Assembly: GCF_003049085.1 (NCBI RefSeq)
Contig: NZ_PIQX01000002.1
Location: 124,001-188,000, forward strand
Origin: Campylobacter concisus
Lineage (GTDB): Bacteria > Campylobacterota > Campylobacteria > Campylobacterales > Campylobacteraceae
Direction of reading: 5' to 3'
Length of the DNA stretch: 64,000 nucleotides
Shown piece after piece: positions 52,772 through 62,289 of this stretch. Both the position numbers and the translations under genes were made by a program. The notes beneath the pieces are model-generated. The model was not told the origin of the DNA. It worked only from the letters and a program-made list of their open reading frames with translations, and made no database searches. Each line of letters opens with the position of its first letter. Position 1 is the stretch's first letter.

Positions 52772-52983
52772 TGGAAAATAAAAATAGAAATATCTTTGCT
52801 TTAAATGGTATTAGCGGTTATTTGGTGGCAGTTTTGCTTTTGCTATCTATCCTTGGCGTACTTACTTATATTGGTATTGGCTTGCAAAAAGATGTAGCAA
52901 CCAAGCCTTACTCATTAAAAGATGCAAGTAGCATTGAGATGAAGAGCGTTGATAACGCTAAACACGTCATTATAAAGGAGTAG
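52771..52983 (+). CDS. DUF4006 small membrane protein
   Basis: 70 residues with a single helix (GYLVAVLLLLSILGVLTYIGIG) and a short tail probably outside the cytoplasm. Such proteins (DUF4006) are encoded after ccoP in campylobacters. A role in assembly or stability of the cbb3 oxidase is likely from context only. It shares one base with the ccoP stop and precedes the 33-residue gene by two bases. Confidence 0.8.
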   Translation: MENKNRNIFALNGISGYLVAVLLLLSILGVLTYIGIGLQKDVATKPYSLKDASSIEMKSVDNAKHVIIKE

Positions 52984-52985
52984 TG

Positions 52986-53087
52986 ATGCTAGGCATAATA
53001 GAAAAAGCCATAATCTTGCTTATAGTTGTTGCAGGGGCTATTTGTGCGTGGTCAGTGCTTACATCAAACCACCTTTTTGTAGGCTAG
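52986..53087 (+). CDS. 33-residue single-helix membrane peptide in the cco operon
   Basis: A short frame from ATG 52986 to TAG 53087 reads MLGIIEKAIILLIVVAGA and then ICAWSVLTSNHLFVG. It has a near-perfect ribosome site (AAGGAG, six bases upstream, inside the end of the DUF4006 gene), an almost purely hydrophobic helix and tight spacing on both sides (2 bp each). These are strong signs of a real small protein. It would be skipped by annotation with a length cutoff. A role as a small oxidase subunit or assembly peptide is a guess. Confidence 0.7.
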   Translation: MLGIIEKAIILLIVVAGAICAWSVLTSNHLFVG

Positions 53088-53089
53088 GT

Positions 53090-53659
53090 GTGAGAAAATT
53101 TATACTCATTTTTATATTTTTGCTCTCACAAAGTTTGGCTTTGGGAGCAAATTTTGTGATAAATAATGATGAAATTCTAAGCCAAAAAGTAAGTGTAAAG
53201 CTAAATGAGATCGGCAGTGAGCTTTACACAAAAAGCGGTATAAATTTAGTAGTTGGCGTATATAAAGATGGTGAGCTAGAATCTCTTTTTAAAGAGCAAA
53301 ACCTTAGCTCGCCTTATGCCTTTTTACTGCTTATAAAGGATAAAAAGAAAGTAGAAATTTTTGCCGATGCTAATACCTCAAAACTTTTTAATAAAGAACA
53401 AATTTTAAGTGTAAATCCAGAGTCAGGAACGATAATTCCTATTTTAGTTTCTAAAAATGGCAAAGATGTCTATAATGCTGCTATCTTAAACGGCTACGCT
53501 GATATTGCCGAGCAAATCGCATCTAACTTAAATTTTCAGCTTGAAAGTAGTGTTGGAAATTCAAATAAAACTACGTTAAATTTTTTAAGATTTTTCATCT
53601 ATGGATTGGTTGCATTTTTTATAATTGTTATCTTTTATAAAAAGGTAAAAAATGGATAA
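53090..53659 (+). CDS. Exported protein, TPM-domain-like, with C-terminal membrane anchor
   Basis: 189 residues from a GTG at 53090. A signal peptide (LIFIFLLSQSLALG) precedes a periplasmic alpha/beta domain (KLNEIGSELYTKSGINLVVG, PYAFLLLIKDKKKVEIFAD, YADIAEQIASNL) and a C-terminal membrane helix (FFIYGLVAFFIIVIFY). The domain order recalls TPM-domain proteins. The frame is open upstream to 53042, but that start would place a non-signal sequence inside the preceding small gene. Tight spacing ties it to the cco operon. Confidence 0.7.
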   Translation: MRKFILIFIFLLSQSLALGANFVINNDEILSQKVSVKLNEIGSELYTKSGINLVVGVYKDGELESLFKEQNLSSPYAFLLLIKDKKKVEIFADANTSKLFNKEQILSVNPESGTIIPILVSKNGKDVYNAAILNGYADIAEQIASNLNFQLESSVGNSNKTTLNFLRFFIYGLVAFFIIVIFYKKVKNG

Positions 53660-54122
53660 AAAAACCTTTTGGCCTTATGCTATCGTGCTTAGCTTCATTG
53701 CTATCATTATCGCTTGTGCAGTAACGATCATCATAGCGCTGAAACATCCAGTAGAGATGGATAGCTCTTATATGCAAAGCTACCAAAATGTCGATGAAAA
53801 CATAACCTTTATCAAAGAGAGTGAAAAACGCTTTGATGAGAAATTTGATCTAAAATTTGAGCCAAATTTTAACGCCTTAAATGCTAAGTTTAAATTTCAT
53901 ATAACTCCCAAAAAAGGAGAAATTTCAGCTTTAAAATATGAAATTTTACTTACTCGCCCACAGACAAATAAAGAAAATAAAATTTTAAGAGCTTCATGGC
54001 AAGAAAATGATCTAGTAAGCGAAGAAACAAGTCTAAAAGAAGGTAGATGGCAACTACTTTTAAGGCTAAGTGACACTAATGACACAAGGTATTATAAATT
54101 TGATCTTAATGTCACAAAATGA
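53652..54122 (+). CDS. FixH/CcoH-like cbb3 assembly protein
   Basis: 156 residues with one N-terminal helix (WPYAIVLSFIAIIIACAV) and a periplasmic beta domain containing YMQSYQNVDENI and LKEGRWQLLLRL, the general shape of FixH. FixH proteins help mature or stabilise the copper centre of cbb3 oxidases. It overlaps the preceding gene by eight bases and ends the operon. Identity with FixH is by layout and place rather than by long motifs. Confidence 0.75.
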   Translation: MDKKTFWPYAIVLSFIAIIIACAVTIIIALKHPVEMDSSYMQSYQNVDENITFIKESEKRFDEKFDLKFEPNFNALNAKFKFHITPKKGEISALKYEILLTRPQTNKENKILRASWQENDLVSEETSLKEGRWQLLLRLSDTNDTRYYKFDLNVTK

Positions 54123-54245
54123 TCTTAAAATCGCAGCTTTGGTATCTAAGAAAGATTTCAAAGCTGGATTTAAATTTTAATAAACTAATCTTTTTGGCTA
54201 AATTTAAAACCAAAATACTAAGTTTTTATCAAATAAAACTATAAA

Positions 54246-54833
54246 TCAAATCTCTTTAAATCCAAAATTTAATCCCAAACGCTCGCAAGTGCCGACATAT
54301 TCTTTAAATTTATAGATTAGTGGATGCCATTTTTGCGTATCTATCTTTTCATCTTTTAGCAAATTTTCATCTACAAAAATGCCTGTAATCTTGCAAGTAA
54401 CTATGCTAAACCACTCTTTTAACTCTATCTTTTCTACAACCGTTTCTATCTGTATCTTGCACTCTTTTATCCTGACGGTTTTTGCATTTATGCCAGGCTC
54501 TTTGCTGAGATTTGCCACCTTAAATTTGTCGTGCTCGTAGGTGTAGCCAAGATTCTTTTTTTCTTCTGATACTTCACTATCGCCAGTTAGTTTTTCCATT
54601 TTTTGCACAGCTTCTAGCAGACTCTCATCACATAAATTTAGCGTGATATCTGAACCGTTTTTGATATTTTTAAAGCCTTGATTTTCAATACCTATGCCAA
54701 GCACCACTGTATTTCCTAACGTCCAAGAGGATGAAAGCACCGTGATATCATCGTTTGCGTTTTTATCTTTTGTGGTGGCTAGCAAAACCGGAAAGCCATA
54801 GTAAAAACCTTGTCTGTTTAACTCTTTATGCAT
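54246..54833 (-). CDS. Flavin reductase-like FMN-binding protein
   Basis: A 195-residue member of the split-barrel flavin reductase family: FPVLLATTKDKNANDDITVLSSS-type segment near the N terminus (FPVLLATTKD, ITVLSSSWTL), then LGIGIENQGFKNIKNGSDI and a C-terminal strand VTCKITGIFVDENLL. These proteins bind FMN and reduce free flavins or act in small oxidoreductions. It is transcribed alone, convergent with the cco operon and overlapping the upstream open frame of addB only outside its likely start. Confidence 0.8.
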   Translation of the reverse strand: MHKELNRQGFYYGFPVLLATTKDKNANDDITVLSSSWTLGNTVVLGIGIENQGFKNIKNGSDITLNLCDESLLEAVQKMEKLTGDSEVSEEKKNLGYTYEHDKFKVANLSKEPGINAKTVRIKECKIQIETVVEKIELKEWFSIVTCKITGIFVDENLLKDEKIDTQKWHPLIYKFKEYVGTCERLGLNFGFKEI

Positions 54834-54983
54834 TTTCGCTCCTTTTTTGTGATTGTAGCTTTTGGCTCTTTAAGGCTTAAAATTTTAATGTATTTAGATA
54901 AAAATTTAAAGCTTTGGCTAAGCGTAAAAAGCGCTCTTTTATCAGCATTTAGCTATCATTGCTTAAAAATTCAAGAGAGAAAA

Positions 54984-57329
54984 ATGCATAACCTAAACCA
55001 ACTTTTTGTCTTTACGAACTCGCGTAAGATTCGTGAATTTAATGCAAGTTTTAATGATGAGCTAATCCCAAAAAGCCTAAGTATCGCTGAGTTTTATAAA
55101 AAGGTAGTTTATGTAGATGGTAGGTTTGAGATTGATAGCACCTATGCTTTAGTGCTTATGAATAGAGCCTGTGCCAGTGTTAAAAAGGCAAACTCGGTTC
55201 TTAAAATTCCAACTGAGTTTTTTGAATTTTTAAAAAATAATGACTATCTTTTTTCATTTTTTAAAGAGCTAGCTATTAGTAAAAAGAGTATTGCTGAGAT
55301 CAAATTTAACGATATTTACGCTAATTTTGAGGAGCATTTAAACATACTTGAAGCAGTTTTAAAAGAGTATGAGAGCTTGCTTGATAGAGAAAATCTCTAT
55401 GATGATATAACCTTGCCAAAAATTTATAATGTAAATGAAGCTTACATCAAAAGCTTTAGTGAAATTTCACTACACATAGATGGAATTTTAAGCGAGTTTG
55501 AGTGGGAAATTTTAGAGAAAATCTCAAAGCTAACTACGCTAAAAATTATCTTTCAAACCAGTGTTTTCAACACAAAGCTAATCAATAAAATAAAGCAAAT
55601 TTCAGCTATTAGCGAGATTGAAAACTATAAAAAATATGAGCTAAATTTAAAGACAAATGAGCTAATTTGCTTAGAAAATATCAAAAAATTTGAGCCAGTT
55701 TTAGAAAAGCGATTTGCGACTAGAAGCTTGCAATGTGCCTACGCTATGGCAAAGGCGAGCGAGTTTGTGCGTGAGGGTATAAAGCCTGAAAACATCGCTG
55801 TTATATTGCCAGATGAGAGTTTTAGTGAAATTTTAAGGCTTCATGATAGCAATAAAATTTTTAACTATGCTATGGGCGAGAGCTTTAAAAATACAAAAAT
55901 TTATGAGACGCTTTTTTACATTACAAGAGCGATAAACGAAGAGGCAAGACCGGTTTTTGATCAAAGCAAGTGTGAGAGCTACGAGGAGCTTGGCTTTATC
56001 TTGAGTACGCTTGGCGTAAGCGAAGAGCTTTTTAATAAATTTAAATCAAGCTATTTTGAACTTTGCGACTTTGCTAAATTTAAAGAGCTAATAGATGAGC
56101 TTTTAATGCTTGAAAATGAGCCAAGATGCGAAGAAAAGCTCGCGCTTGAGCTTTTTAGGATTGAGAATTTATGTAGGTACTTTAGCTTTAGCTTAAAGCA
56201 GTTAAGTGAAATTTTTTTGCTAAATATCTCGCGCCTTAGCATCGATGATGTGGGTGGTGGAAAGATTAGCGTCATGGGCATGCTTGAGAGCCGTGGAATG
56301 AAATTTGATGGCGTGATCATAGTTGATTTTAATGATAACTTCATCCCAGCAAGAAGCACAAATGAGATGTTTTTAAACTCGAAAGTGAGGCAAAAGGCAG
56401 GGCTCATAAGCTACCTTGAGCGTGAAAATTTGCAGAGATTTTACTATGAAAGTCTTATAAATAATGCCAAAAAGGTCGCCATAAGCTGTGTTTTAAACGA
56501 AGAGAGTATTCCTTCAAGATTTTTAAAAAATTTCAAAACAATAAAAGATGAGAAATTTAGTGACGAGGCGTATTTAAAATTATTTTTAAAAGGAAATACA
56601 AGCCTAAATTTAAGCGATGATGAGATCATTTTGGAGCATGATTTTTTTACTAAACCGCTATCATTTTCTACACTAAATTTATTTCTAACTTGCCCAAGAA
56701 AGTATTATTACGCAAAGATAGCTGGTATAAAAGGAGCAAAAGCAATAGCAACTGAGCCAGGATCTAAGCAAGGAAATAGCGTGCATAAGGCGCTTTATGA
56801 ATACTATACAAGTGATTTTTATAGACAAAAAAATATATTTGATTTGGCTATTTTTAAAGAAATACTTGCAAAGCAAGATTTTTCTTCGCTTGAGCTTGAG
56901 ATTTGGTCGCAGAAATTTAAAGAATACGCAGAGTTTGAAAATGAGCGTTTAAGTGCTGGCTTTAGAGTGCTTGATTGTGAAAAAGATATAGAGAGTGATT
57001 TTTGTGATGTAAAGATAAAAGGCATTATCGATAGGATCGATGCTAGCCCTAATGGTGAGCCTTTTATGCTTGATTATAAAACTGGTGAGGCAAATGCGAA
57101 CTCGCTTCAGCTTGCATTTTATGAAGCACTTTACGGTAGCGAGGTAAAAAGTGCTTATTTTGCCCTAAAGAATGAACCAGTGCTTATTAGCTCAAAAAAA
57201 GGCGTGGATCATCTAAAGGATGAGATAGAAAATCTAAAGAGCATAAATAACACTAAGATAAATTTTGAAAGAAAGAGCGGAGCTTGTAAATTTTGCGAGT
57301 ATGCCATACTTTGTAGGAGAGAGTTATGA
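54984..57329 (+). CDS. addB: AddB-like nuclease subunit of the AddAB recombination complex
   Basis: 781 residues from the ATG at 54984 (an AAGAGAG site precedes it; the frame is open 52 codons earlier but that stretch looks non-coding and overlaps the divergent gene). The C-terminal RecB-type nuclease domain has MLDYKTGEAN and the iron-staple cysteines: one in FLTCPRKYYYAKI and three in ACKFCEYAILC. The N-terminal part is a degenerate helicase (no clear Walker A). With AddA it processes double-strand breaks for RecA. It overlaps addA by four bases. Confidence 0.88.
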   Translation: MHNLNQLFVFTNSRKIREFNASFNDELIPKSLSIAEFYKKVVYVDGRFEIDSTYALVLMNRACASVKKANSVLKIPTEFFEFLKNNDYLFSFFKELAISKKSIAEIKFNDIYANFEEHLNILEAVLKEYESLLDRENLYDDITLPKIYNVNEAYIKSFSEISLHIDGILSEFEWEILEKISKLTTLKIIFQTSVFNTKLINKIKQISAISEIENYKKYELNLKTNELICLENIKKFEPVLEKRFATRSLQCAYAMAKASEFVREGIKPENIAVILPDESFSEILRLHDSNKIFNYAMGESFKNTKIYETLFYITRAINEEARPVFDQSKCESYEELGFILSTLGVSEELFNKFKSSYFELCDFAKFKELIDELLMLENEPRCEEKLALELFRIENLCRYFSFSLKQLSEIFLLNISRLSIDDVGGGKISVMGMLESRGMKFDGVIIVDFNDNFIPARSTNEMFLNSKVRQKAGLISYLERENLQRFYYESLINNAKKVAISCVLNEESIPSRFLKNFKTIKDEKFSDEAYLKLFLKGNTSLNLSDDEIILEHDFFTKPLSFSTLNLFLTCPRKYYYAKIAGIKGAKAIATEPGSKQGNSVHKALYEYYTSDFYRQKNIFDLAIFKEILAKQDFSSLELEIWSQKFKEYAEFENERLSAGFRVLDCEKDIESDFCDVKIKGIIDRIDASPNGEPFMLDYKTGEANANSLQLAFYEALYGSEVKSAYFALKNEPVLISSKKGVDHLKDEIENLKSINNTKINFERKSGACKFCEYAILCRREL

Positions 57330-60145
57330 AAGATTTTTTAGCCCTAAAAGCAAGTGCTGGAAGCGGGAAAACATTCGCTTTAAGCGTTCGTTATATCGCT
57401 TTGGTGCTTAGAGGCGAAAATATAAACGAGATCATCGCTCTAACCTTTACCAAAAAAGCGGCCAATGAGATGAAAGAGCGCATAATCACAACTTTTTTGG
57501 ACTTACAAAACAAAAAAGACGAGCTTGATAAGCTTTGCAAAGAGCTTGGTTTGAGCCAAGATGAGGTCATAAAAAGACGCGATGAGAAGCTTGATAGGTT
57601 TTTGCAAAGTGAGCTAAAAATTTATACATTTGATGCATTTTTCTCTGGAATCCTAAAGAAATTTAGTCAAAATTTAGGGCTTAGTCCTGATTACAGCGTG
57701 CAAGATAGTCTGCAAGATCTGGCGTGGAAAAAATTTGTAAAAGAGGTAAGCAAAGATCAAAAGCTTCTTAGCGAGCTTGCACTCATGATGATAATCTCAA
57801 GTCAAAAAGAGGCGAGCTTTTCACAGACTTTGGCTAAATTTTATGAGAGCTTTGGCGGTGAGCTAAAAGATAGTGGTGCAAGCTATCCAGATGATAGCAA
57901 GGTAAGAGCAGTGCAAAAGGAGATAAATGAACATATAGCCTTGCAAAATGGTGCTAGCGATACGGCCAAAAAGACATTTAGTGAGCAAAATTTATTTGAG
58001 CTTTTTAAAAATAAGGTCTTTGAAAGAGAGAGTCTGTATTACCGCACTTTTAGTAAAATTTATACAAGTGAGCTTGATGAGCTTTTTGTAAAGCTAAAAG
58101 AGGCGGCAAAAGAGTATATTTTGGAGGTTGAAAGATATAGACTTAGCGGCTTTAGCAAGCTCTTAAATGTTTATAAACACTCAAATTTAGAGCTAAATAA
58201 AGAGATAAACGCTTTAAGTTTTGCTGATATAAATAAGCTGGTATTTAAGCTTTTGGTTGAAAATTTTGATAAAGATGTGCTTTATTTCAGGCTTGATGGC
58301 CGCATAAATCACCTTTTGATAGATGAGTTTCAAGATACAAATGTGATCCAATATGAGATCATCTTGCCGCTCATCACCGAGATCGTTTCAGGATACGGAC
58401 AAAACGGGCTTGGAAGCTTCTTTTATGTTGGAGATACGAAGCAGAGTATCTATAAATTTAGAGGTGGTAAAAAAGAGCTTTTTGATAAGCTTGGAGAGAA
58501 ATTTGAGCAAATTTTGGTCGAAAATTTGCCTAGCAACTACCGCAGTTTAAAGGCTTTAGTGAAATTTAACAATGCCGTTTTTGAAGAAATTTACCATAGA
58601 TATAGGCTTAGTTTTGAGCCACAAGAGCCAGCTAAAAAAGATAAGGAGCTAAGCTACAAAGTAAGTGGCGAGTGTCCTTATTTTGAAGCCGAGGAAGACG
58701 ACTACGGCTACTTGCGTGTGCTAAGCGATGAAGATATCGTGGGTGCAGCGGTTTCGCAAGTAAAAGAGCTACTTGCTGCTGGCGTAAATGCAAGTGAGAT
58801 AACTGTGCTTTGCTGGAAAAATAGTGACATCAGCCTCATCTCAGAGGTGCTTAGCAGTGAGGGGATAAAAAGCGTAAATGAAGGCACCTTGGAGCTAAAG
58901 CGAACGCCGTTTGTTGCAGCGATCATCGAGTATGCGAAATTTTGTCTTTTTGGTGAAGAAATTTATGAAAAAAATGTAAAAGCACTCGTAAACACAAATC
59001 CTAAAAAATTAAAAATAAATGCTGAAGATAGTGCGACAAAAAGCCTATTTTATCTAGCTAAAAATTTATGCATAAATATGGCTGATGTTGATATTCTAAG
59101 GCTTTTTGAGCTAAGTAACGGCTACAAAAATTTAAGTGATTTTATCTTTAATCTTGAAAATTTTAGTTCTAAAATCAGTCCAAAAAATGCTGATGGCGTA
59201 AAGATAATGACTGTTCATAAGTCAAAAGGGCTCGAGTTTGCTTACGTGATAGTTTGTGATATGATGAGTAAAGGCAGAGGCGATGACTCAAACTTTATAA
59301 CAGAATATAGCGAAAAAGGCGAGTGGATAGTAAAAAGTAGAATTTCTGGTAGAGAAAATTTTGACCCTGAGTATGCTGGTGTGTTAGAGCAAATAAAAGA
59401 GCTTGAGAAGCAAGAAAATATCAATAAAATTTACGTCGCTTTCACTAGGGCTACAAAGTCACTTATCATCATTAAACAAGCTACTCCAAGTGGAAATAGT
59501 CCTAGCTTTTTTTCTTTTTATACTAGAAGTGATAAAAGCGAAGTAAACGACTATCTTGATCTAAAAGAGTTTAGTTTTGGCAAAATTTTACCTAGCAAGA
59601 GCGAGCAAAAAGAGGCAAAAAAAGATGAAAAAATGCCTGAAATTTTAAAGATAGAAAGGCAAGAGATAGAGGCAAGAGAGCAAAAAACGAGCGGTAAAAA
59701 TTTAGAGGCAATCTATTTTGGCTTAGCGTTTCACTATTTGCTTGAGATGAGTGAAAGATTTGATGAAAATTCGCTTTTAAAAGCTAAAAGTTTAATGCTA
59801 AATAAATTTTATAAATTTCTTTCACCTGATAGACTTGAAGATGCCTTTAAACGGGCAAAAATGCTAATAAATGAGCCAAAATTTCTAAAGTGCATAAAAA
59901 ATAAAGAAATTTACAAAGAGCAGCCATTTAAAGTAAAAAACGAACTAAAACAGATGGATTTATTTTGTATTGGAGAGAGCGAAATTTGTGTGATTGACTA
60001 TAAAACGACCGATAAAAATATTGAGGAAAATAAAAAACAAGTTGGAGAATACAAAGAGGCATTAAGTAAATTTTATCCAAAGCATAGTATAATCGCCGTC
60101 ATCTTCTACGCTCTTGATGGAAAAATTTCATATATTGAAGTTTAA
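57326..60145 (+). CDS. addA: AddA/RecB-like UvrD-family helicase-nuclease
   Basis: 939 residues. Helicase motifs are complete: Walker A KASAGSGKTFALS, motif Ia ALTFTKKAANEMKER, motif II LLIDEFQDTN, motif III VGDTKQSIYKFRG, motif IV NYRSLKALV, motif V MTVHKSKGLEFAYV and motif VI VAFTRATKSL. The C terminus carries a nuclease motif CVIDYKTTD. It is shorter than E. coli RecB and matches the epsilonproteobacterial AddA. It unwinds DNA ends with AddB. It is followed by the ribosomal protein genes. Confidence 0.93.
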   Translation: MKDFLALKASAGSGKTFALSVRYIALVLRGENINEIIALTFTKKAANEMKERIITTFLDLQNKKDELDKLCKELGLSQDEVIKRRDEKLDRFLQSELKIYTFDAFFSGILKKFSQNLGLSPDYSVQDSLQDLAWKKFVKEVSKDQKLLSELALMMIISSQKEASFSQTLAKFYESFGGELKDSGASYPDDSKVRAVQKEINEHIALQNGASDTAKKTFSEQNLFELFKNKVFERESLYYRTFSKIYTSELDELFVKLKEAAKEYILEVERYRLSGFSKLLNVYKHSNLELNKEINALSFADINKLVFKLLVENFDKDVLYFRLDGRINHLLIDEFQDTNVIQYEIILPLITEIVSGYGQNGLGSFFYVGDTKQSIYKFRGGKKELFDKLGEKFEQILVENLPSNYRSLKALVKFNNAVFEEIYHRYRLSFEPQEPAKKDKELSYKVSGECPYFEAEEDDYGYLRVLSDEDIVGAAVSQVKELLAAGVNASEITVLCWKNSDISLISEVLSSEGIKSVNEGTLELKRTPFVAAIIEYAKFCLFGEEIYEKNVKALVNTNPKKLKINAEDSATKSLFYLAKNLCINMADVDILRLFELSNGYKNLSDFIFNLENFSSKISPKNADGVKIMTVHKSKGLEFAYVIVCDMMSKGRGDDSNFITEYSEKGEWIVKSRISGRENFDPEYAGVLEQIKELEKQENINKIYVAFTRATKSLIIIKQATPSGNSPSFFSFYTRSDKSEVNDYLDLKEFSFGKILPSKSEQKEAKKDEKMPEILKIERQEIEAREQKTSGKNLEAIYFGLAFHYLLEMSERFDENSLLKAKSLMLNKFYKFLSPDRLEDAFKRAKMLINEPKFLKCIKNKEIYKEQPFKVKNELKQMDLFCIGESEICVIDYKTTDKNIEENKKQVGEYKEALSKFYPKHSIIAVIFYALDGKISYIEV

Positions 60146-60184
60146 ATGCTACTTAATTTAAGCTTTATAAAAGCATTGTTTAAA

Positions 60185-60190
60185 TACAAT
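60185..60190 (+). promoter_or_regulatory. Probable -10 box for rplM-rpsI
   Basis: TACAAT lies 36 bases before the rplM ATG, after TTGTTTAAA, in the 80-bp gap downstream of addA. It is the best candidate for the promoter of this ribosomal protein pair. Confidence 0.45.
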
Positions 60191-60225
60191 CACAACTCAA
60201 AAATTAACTTGGCAAAGGTAAGAAA

Positions 60226-60654
60226 ATGACAAAAATAACAAAGCCAAACGAAGTTAAACGAGACTGGATCGTTGTTGATGCAGCTGGTAAACGTTTTGGT
60301 AGATTGCTAACTGAGGTAGCAACTATACTTCGTGGCAAAAACAAACCATGCTTCACGCCAAACGTAGATTGTGGCGACTATGTTATCATCATAAATGCTT
60401 CAAAAGTAGAATTTACTGGTAATAACAAGGCTGAAGACAAACTTTATCACAGACACTCAGGATATTTTGGTAGCGTAAAGAGTGAAAAATTTGGCGATTT
60501 GATAGCAAATAAGCCAGAAAAATTATTTAAATTAGCTGTTCGTGGAATGCTTCCAAAAACTAAACTTGGAAGAGAGATGATAAAAAAACTAAAAGTTTAT
60601 GCTGGCAGTGAGCATCCTCATACGGCACAAATAGCTAAAAAAGAAGGAAAATAA
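60226..60654 (+). CDS. rplM: 50S ribosomal protein uL13
   Basis: A 142-residue L13 with [20 protein letters not shown] at the N terminus and [15 protein letters not shown] and [15 protein letters not shown] in the middle, the standard family segments. It is an early assembly protein of the large subunit. Its stop is two bases before rpsI, the universal rplM-rpsI pair. Confidence 0.97.
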   Translation: MTKITKPNEVKRDWIVVDAAGKRFGRLLTEVATILRGKNKPCFTPNVDCGDYVIIINASKVEFTGNNKAEDKLYHRHSGYFGSVKSEKFGDLIANKPEKLFKLAVRGMLPKTKLGREMIKKLKVYAGSEHPHTAQIAKKEGK

Positions 60655-60656
60655 TT

Positions 60657-61046
60657 ATGGCAAAAGTTTATGCAACTGGTAAAAGAAAAACTGCCGTAGC
60701 AAAGGTTTGGATAAAAGCTGGAAGCGGTAAAATCGTAGTAAATGGTATGGATCTTAACACTTGGCTTGGTGGTCATGAGGCTATAAAGCTTAAAGTAATT
60801 CAGCCACTTCTAGTTACTAAACAAGAGAGTTTAATAGATGTAGTAGCTACAACTTTAGGTGGTGGTTATTCAGCACAAGCAGAGGCTTTAAGGCACGGTA
60901 TTTCACGTGCTTTAGCTGATATGGATGCTGATTTTAGAGCAGCACTTAAACCAAAAGGCTTGTTAACTAGAGATTCTCGTGTTGTTGAGCGTAAGAAATT
61001 TGGTAGAAGAAAGGCAAGAAGAAGCCCACAATTCTCTAAACGTTAA
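60657..61046 (+). CDS. rpsI: 30S ribosomal protein uS9
   Basis: A 129-residue S9: [20 protein letters not shown] at the N terminus and the basic tail [18 protein letters not shown], whose terminal lysine-arginine reaches the P-site tRNA. All expected for the family. A gap of 153 bp follows before the OmpA-like gene. Confidence 0.97.
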   Translation: MAKVYATGKRKTAVAKVWIKAGSGKIVVNGMDLNTWLGGHEAIKLKVIQPLLVTKQESLIDVVATTLGGGYSAQAEALRHGISRALADMDADFRAALKPKGLLTRDSRVVERKKFGRRKARRSPQFSKR

Positions 61047-61199
61047 TGATTTTTTGCAAGTGCTTTTGCATTTGCAAAATTTAAGTTGTGTAAATTTCAA
61101 ATTTACATTGTTAATTAAATTATGATTTAGAGTCGGTTAAATTTTATTCAGTTAAAATGTAACCACTTTAAAATAAATCCTAAGAAAGGAATTCTAAAT

Positions 61200-62216
61200 A
61201 TGAAAAAGATTGCTTTAGCTATGGTTGCCGCAACAGCGGTTTTTGCGTCTAACGCAGCATATAATTATGAAGTTACTCCAACTATTGGTGGCGTTCACCC
61301 AGAGGGAAATCTACGTGTAAAAGACCATAACTTCGTTGGTGTTAGAGCTGCTAGAAATCTTGAAGATTTTTTCTTTGATCAAGTAGAGCTTGGTGTTGAT
61401 TACACTCAAAAAGCAAAAGAAAAAACAGGTAGCTTAACAAGAGAAGGAAGAGTTCTTAGATATCATGCAAATCTTGTAAAAGATATAGTTGATTTTGGAC
61501 CAGTTAGTCTATATGGCTTAGTTGGTGCTGGTTATGAAGATGTTCCAGCTATTTTTGTTAAAAATGAAGATGGCGGTTTTGGCCAATATGGTTTTGGTTT
61601 AAGATATCAAGTAACTGATAGATTTGCTCTTAAAGCAGAAGCAAGAGATGCTATCAAATTTGAACATGCTGATCATAACCTATTCTATTCACTAGGCTTT
61701 GGTATTGGTCTTGACTCAAAAGCAGCTCCAGTTGTAGCAGCAGCTCCAGTTGCAGCAGCAACTCCAGCAGCAACTCCAGTTCTTGATGATGATAATGATG
61801 GCGTGCCAAACGATATAGATCAATGCCCTAACACTCCAGCTGGCGTAGTTGTTGATGAAAGAGGATGCGAGAAAGTTATCGTTCTTAGAGATCTAGATGT
61901 TAACTTTGCATTTGATAGCTACAAAGTTGGACCAAAATACGCAGCTGAGATCAAAAAAGTAGCTGACTTTATGGGCGAACACCCAGATTATAAAGTTGTA
62001 CTTGCTGGTCACACTGATAGCGTAGGTGCAGAAGCTTATAACCAAAAACTATCTGAAAAAAGAGCAAAAGCAGTAGCTGATGTTCTTGCTGGCTATGGAG
62101 TAAGCGAGGATAAAATTTCAACAGTTGGCTACGGTGAGCTTAAACCAATTGCTACAAATAAAACTAAAGAAGGCCGCGCTCAAAATAGACGCGTTGAAGC
62201 TACTTTCAATAAATAA
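61200..62216 (+). CDS. cadF: OmpA-family outer membrane protein, CadF-like
   Basis: A 338-residue protein with a signal peptide (KKIALAMVAATAVFASNA) and an N-terminal beta barrel (about 20-170, ending SLGFGIGLD). A Pro/Ala linker (about 178-196, built from AAPV/AAATP units), a short calcium-type thrombospondin repeat (DDDNDGVPNDIDQCPNTP) and a C-terminal OmpA domain that binds peptidoglycan (FAFDSYKVGPKY, HTDSVGAEAYNQKLSEKRA) follow. By place and layout it is the CadF homologue, a fibronectin-binding adhesin in C. jejuni, but the FRLS binding tetrapeptide described for that species is not found. The strong AGGAATT site suggests high expression. Confidence 0.88.
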   Translation: MKKIALAMVAATAVFASNAAYNYEVTPTIGGVHPEGNLRVKDHNFVGVRAARNLEDFFFDQVELGVDYTQKAKEKTGSLTREGRVLRYHANLVKDIVDFGPVSLYGLVGAGYEDVPAIFVKNEDGGFGQYGFGLRYQVTDRFALKAEARDAIKFEHADHNLFYSLGFGIGLDSKAAPVVAAAPVAAATPAATPVLDDDNDGVPNDIDQCPNTPAGVVVDERGCEKVIVLRDLDVNFAFDSYKVGPKYAAEIKKVADFMGEHPDYKVVLAGHTDSVGAEAYNQKLSEKRAKAVADVLAGYGVSEDKISTVGYGELKPIATNKTKEGRAQNRRVEATFNK

Positions 62217-62243
62217 TCTTATTATTTAAAGTTACTTTTTTAT

Positions 62244-62272
62244 GGGCTTAGCTTCGGCTAGGCCCTTTTTTA
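62244..62272 (+). terminator. Rho-independent terminator with UUCG tetraloop after cadF
   Basis: A 9-bp stem with one G-U pair (62244-62252 with 62257-62265) closed by TTCG, followed by seven Ts. It lies 27 bases after the stop of the OmpA-like gene and is the strongest terminator in the window. Confidence 0.9.
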
Positions 62273-62289
62273 TTTCTACGGAGAAAATG

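Noticed and set aside
54828..54983. The 52-codon upstream extension of addB
   Set aside because: It overlaps the divergent flavin reductase start and lacks family similarity; the ATG at 54984 has a ribosome site and begins the recognisable protein.
62242..62289. The 16-codon upstream extension of the Gph-like phosphatase
   Set aside because: It would translate the terminator hairpin at 62244-62272; the HAD nucleophile motif follows directly after the ATG at 62290.
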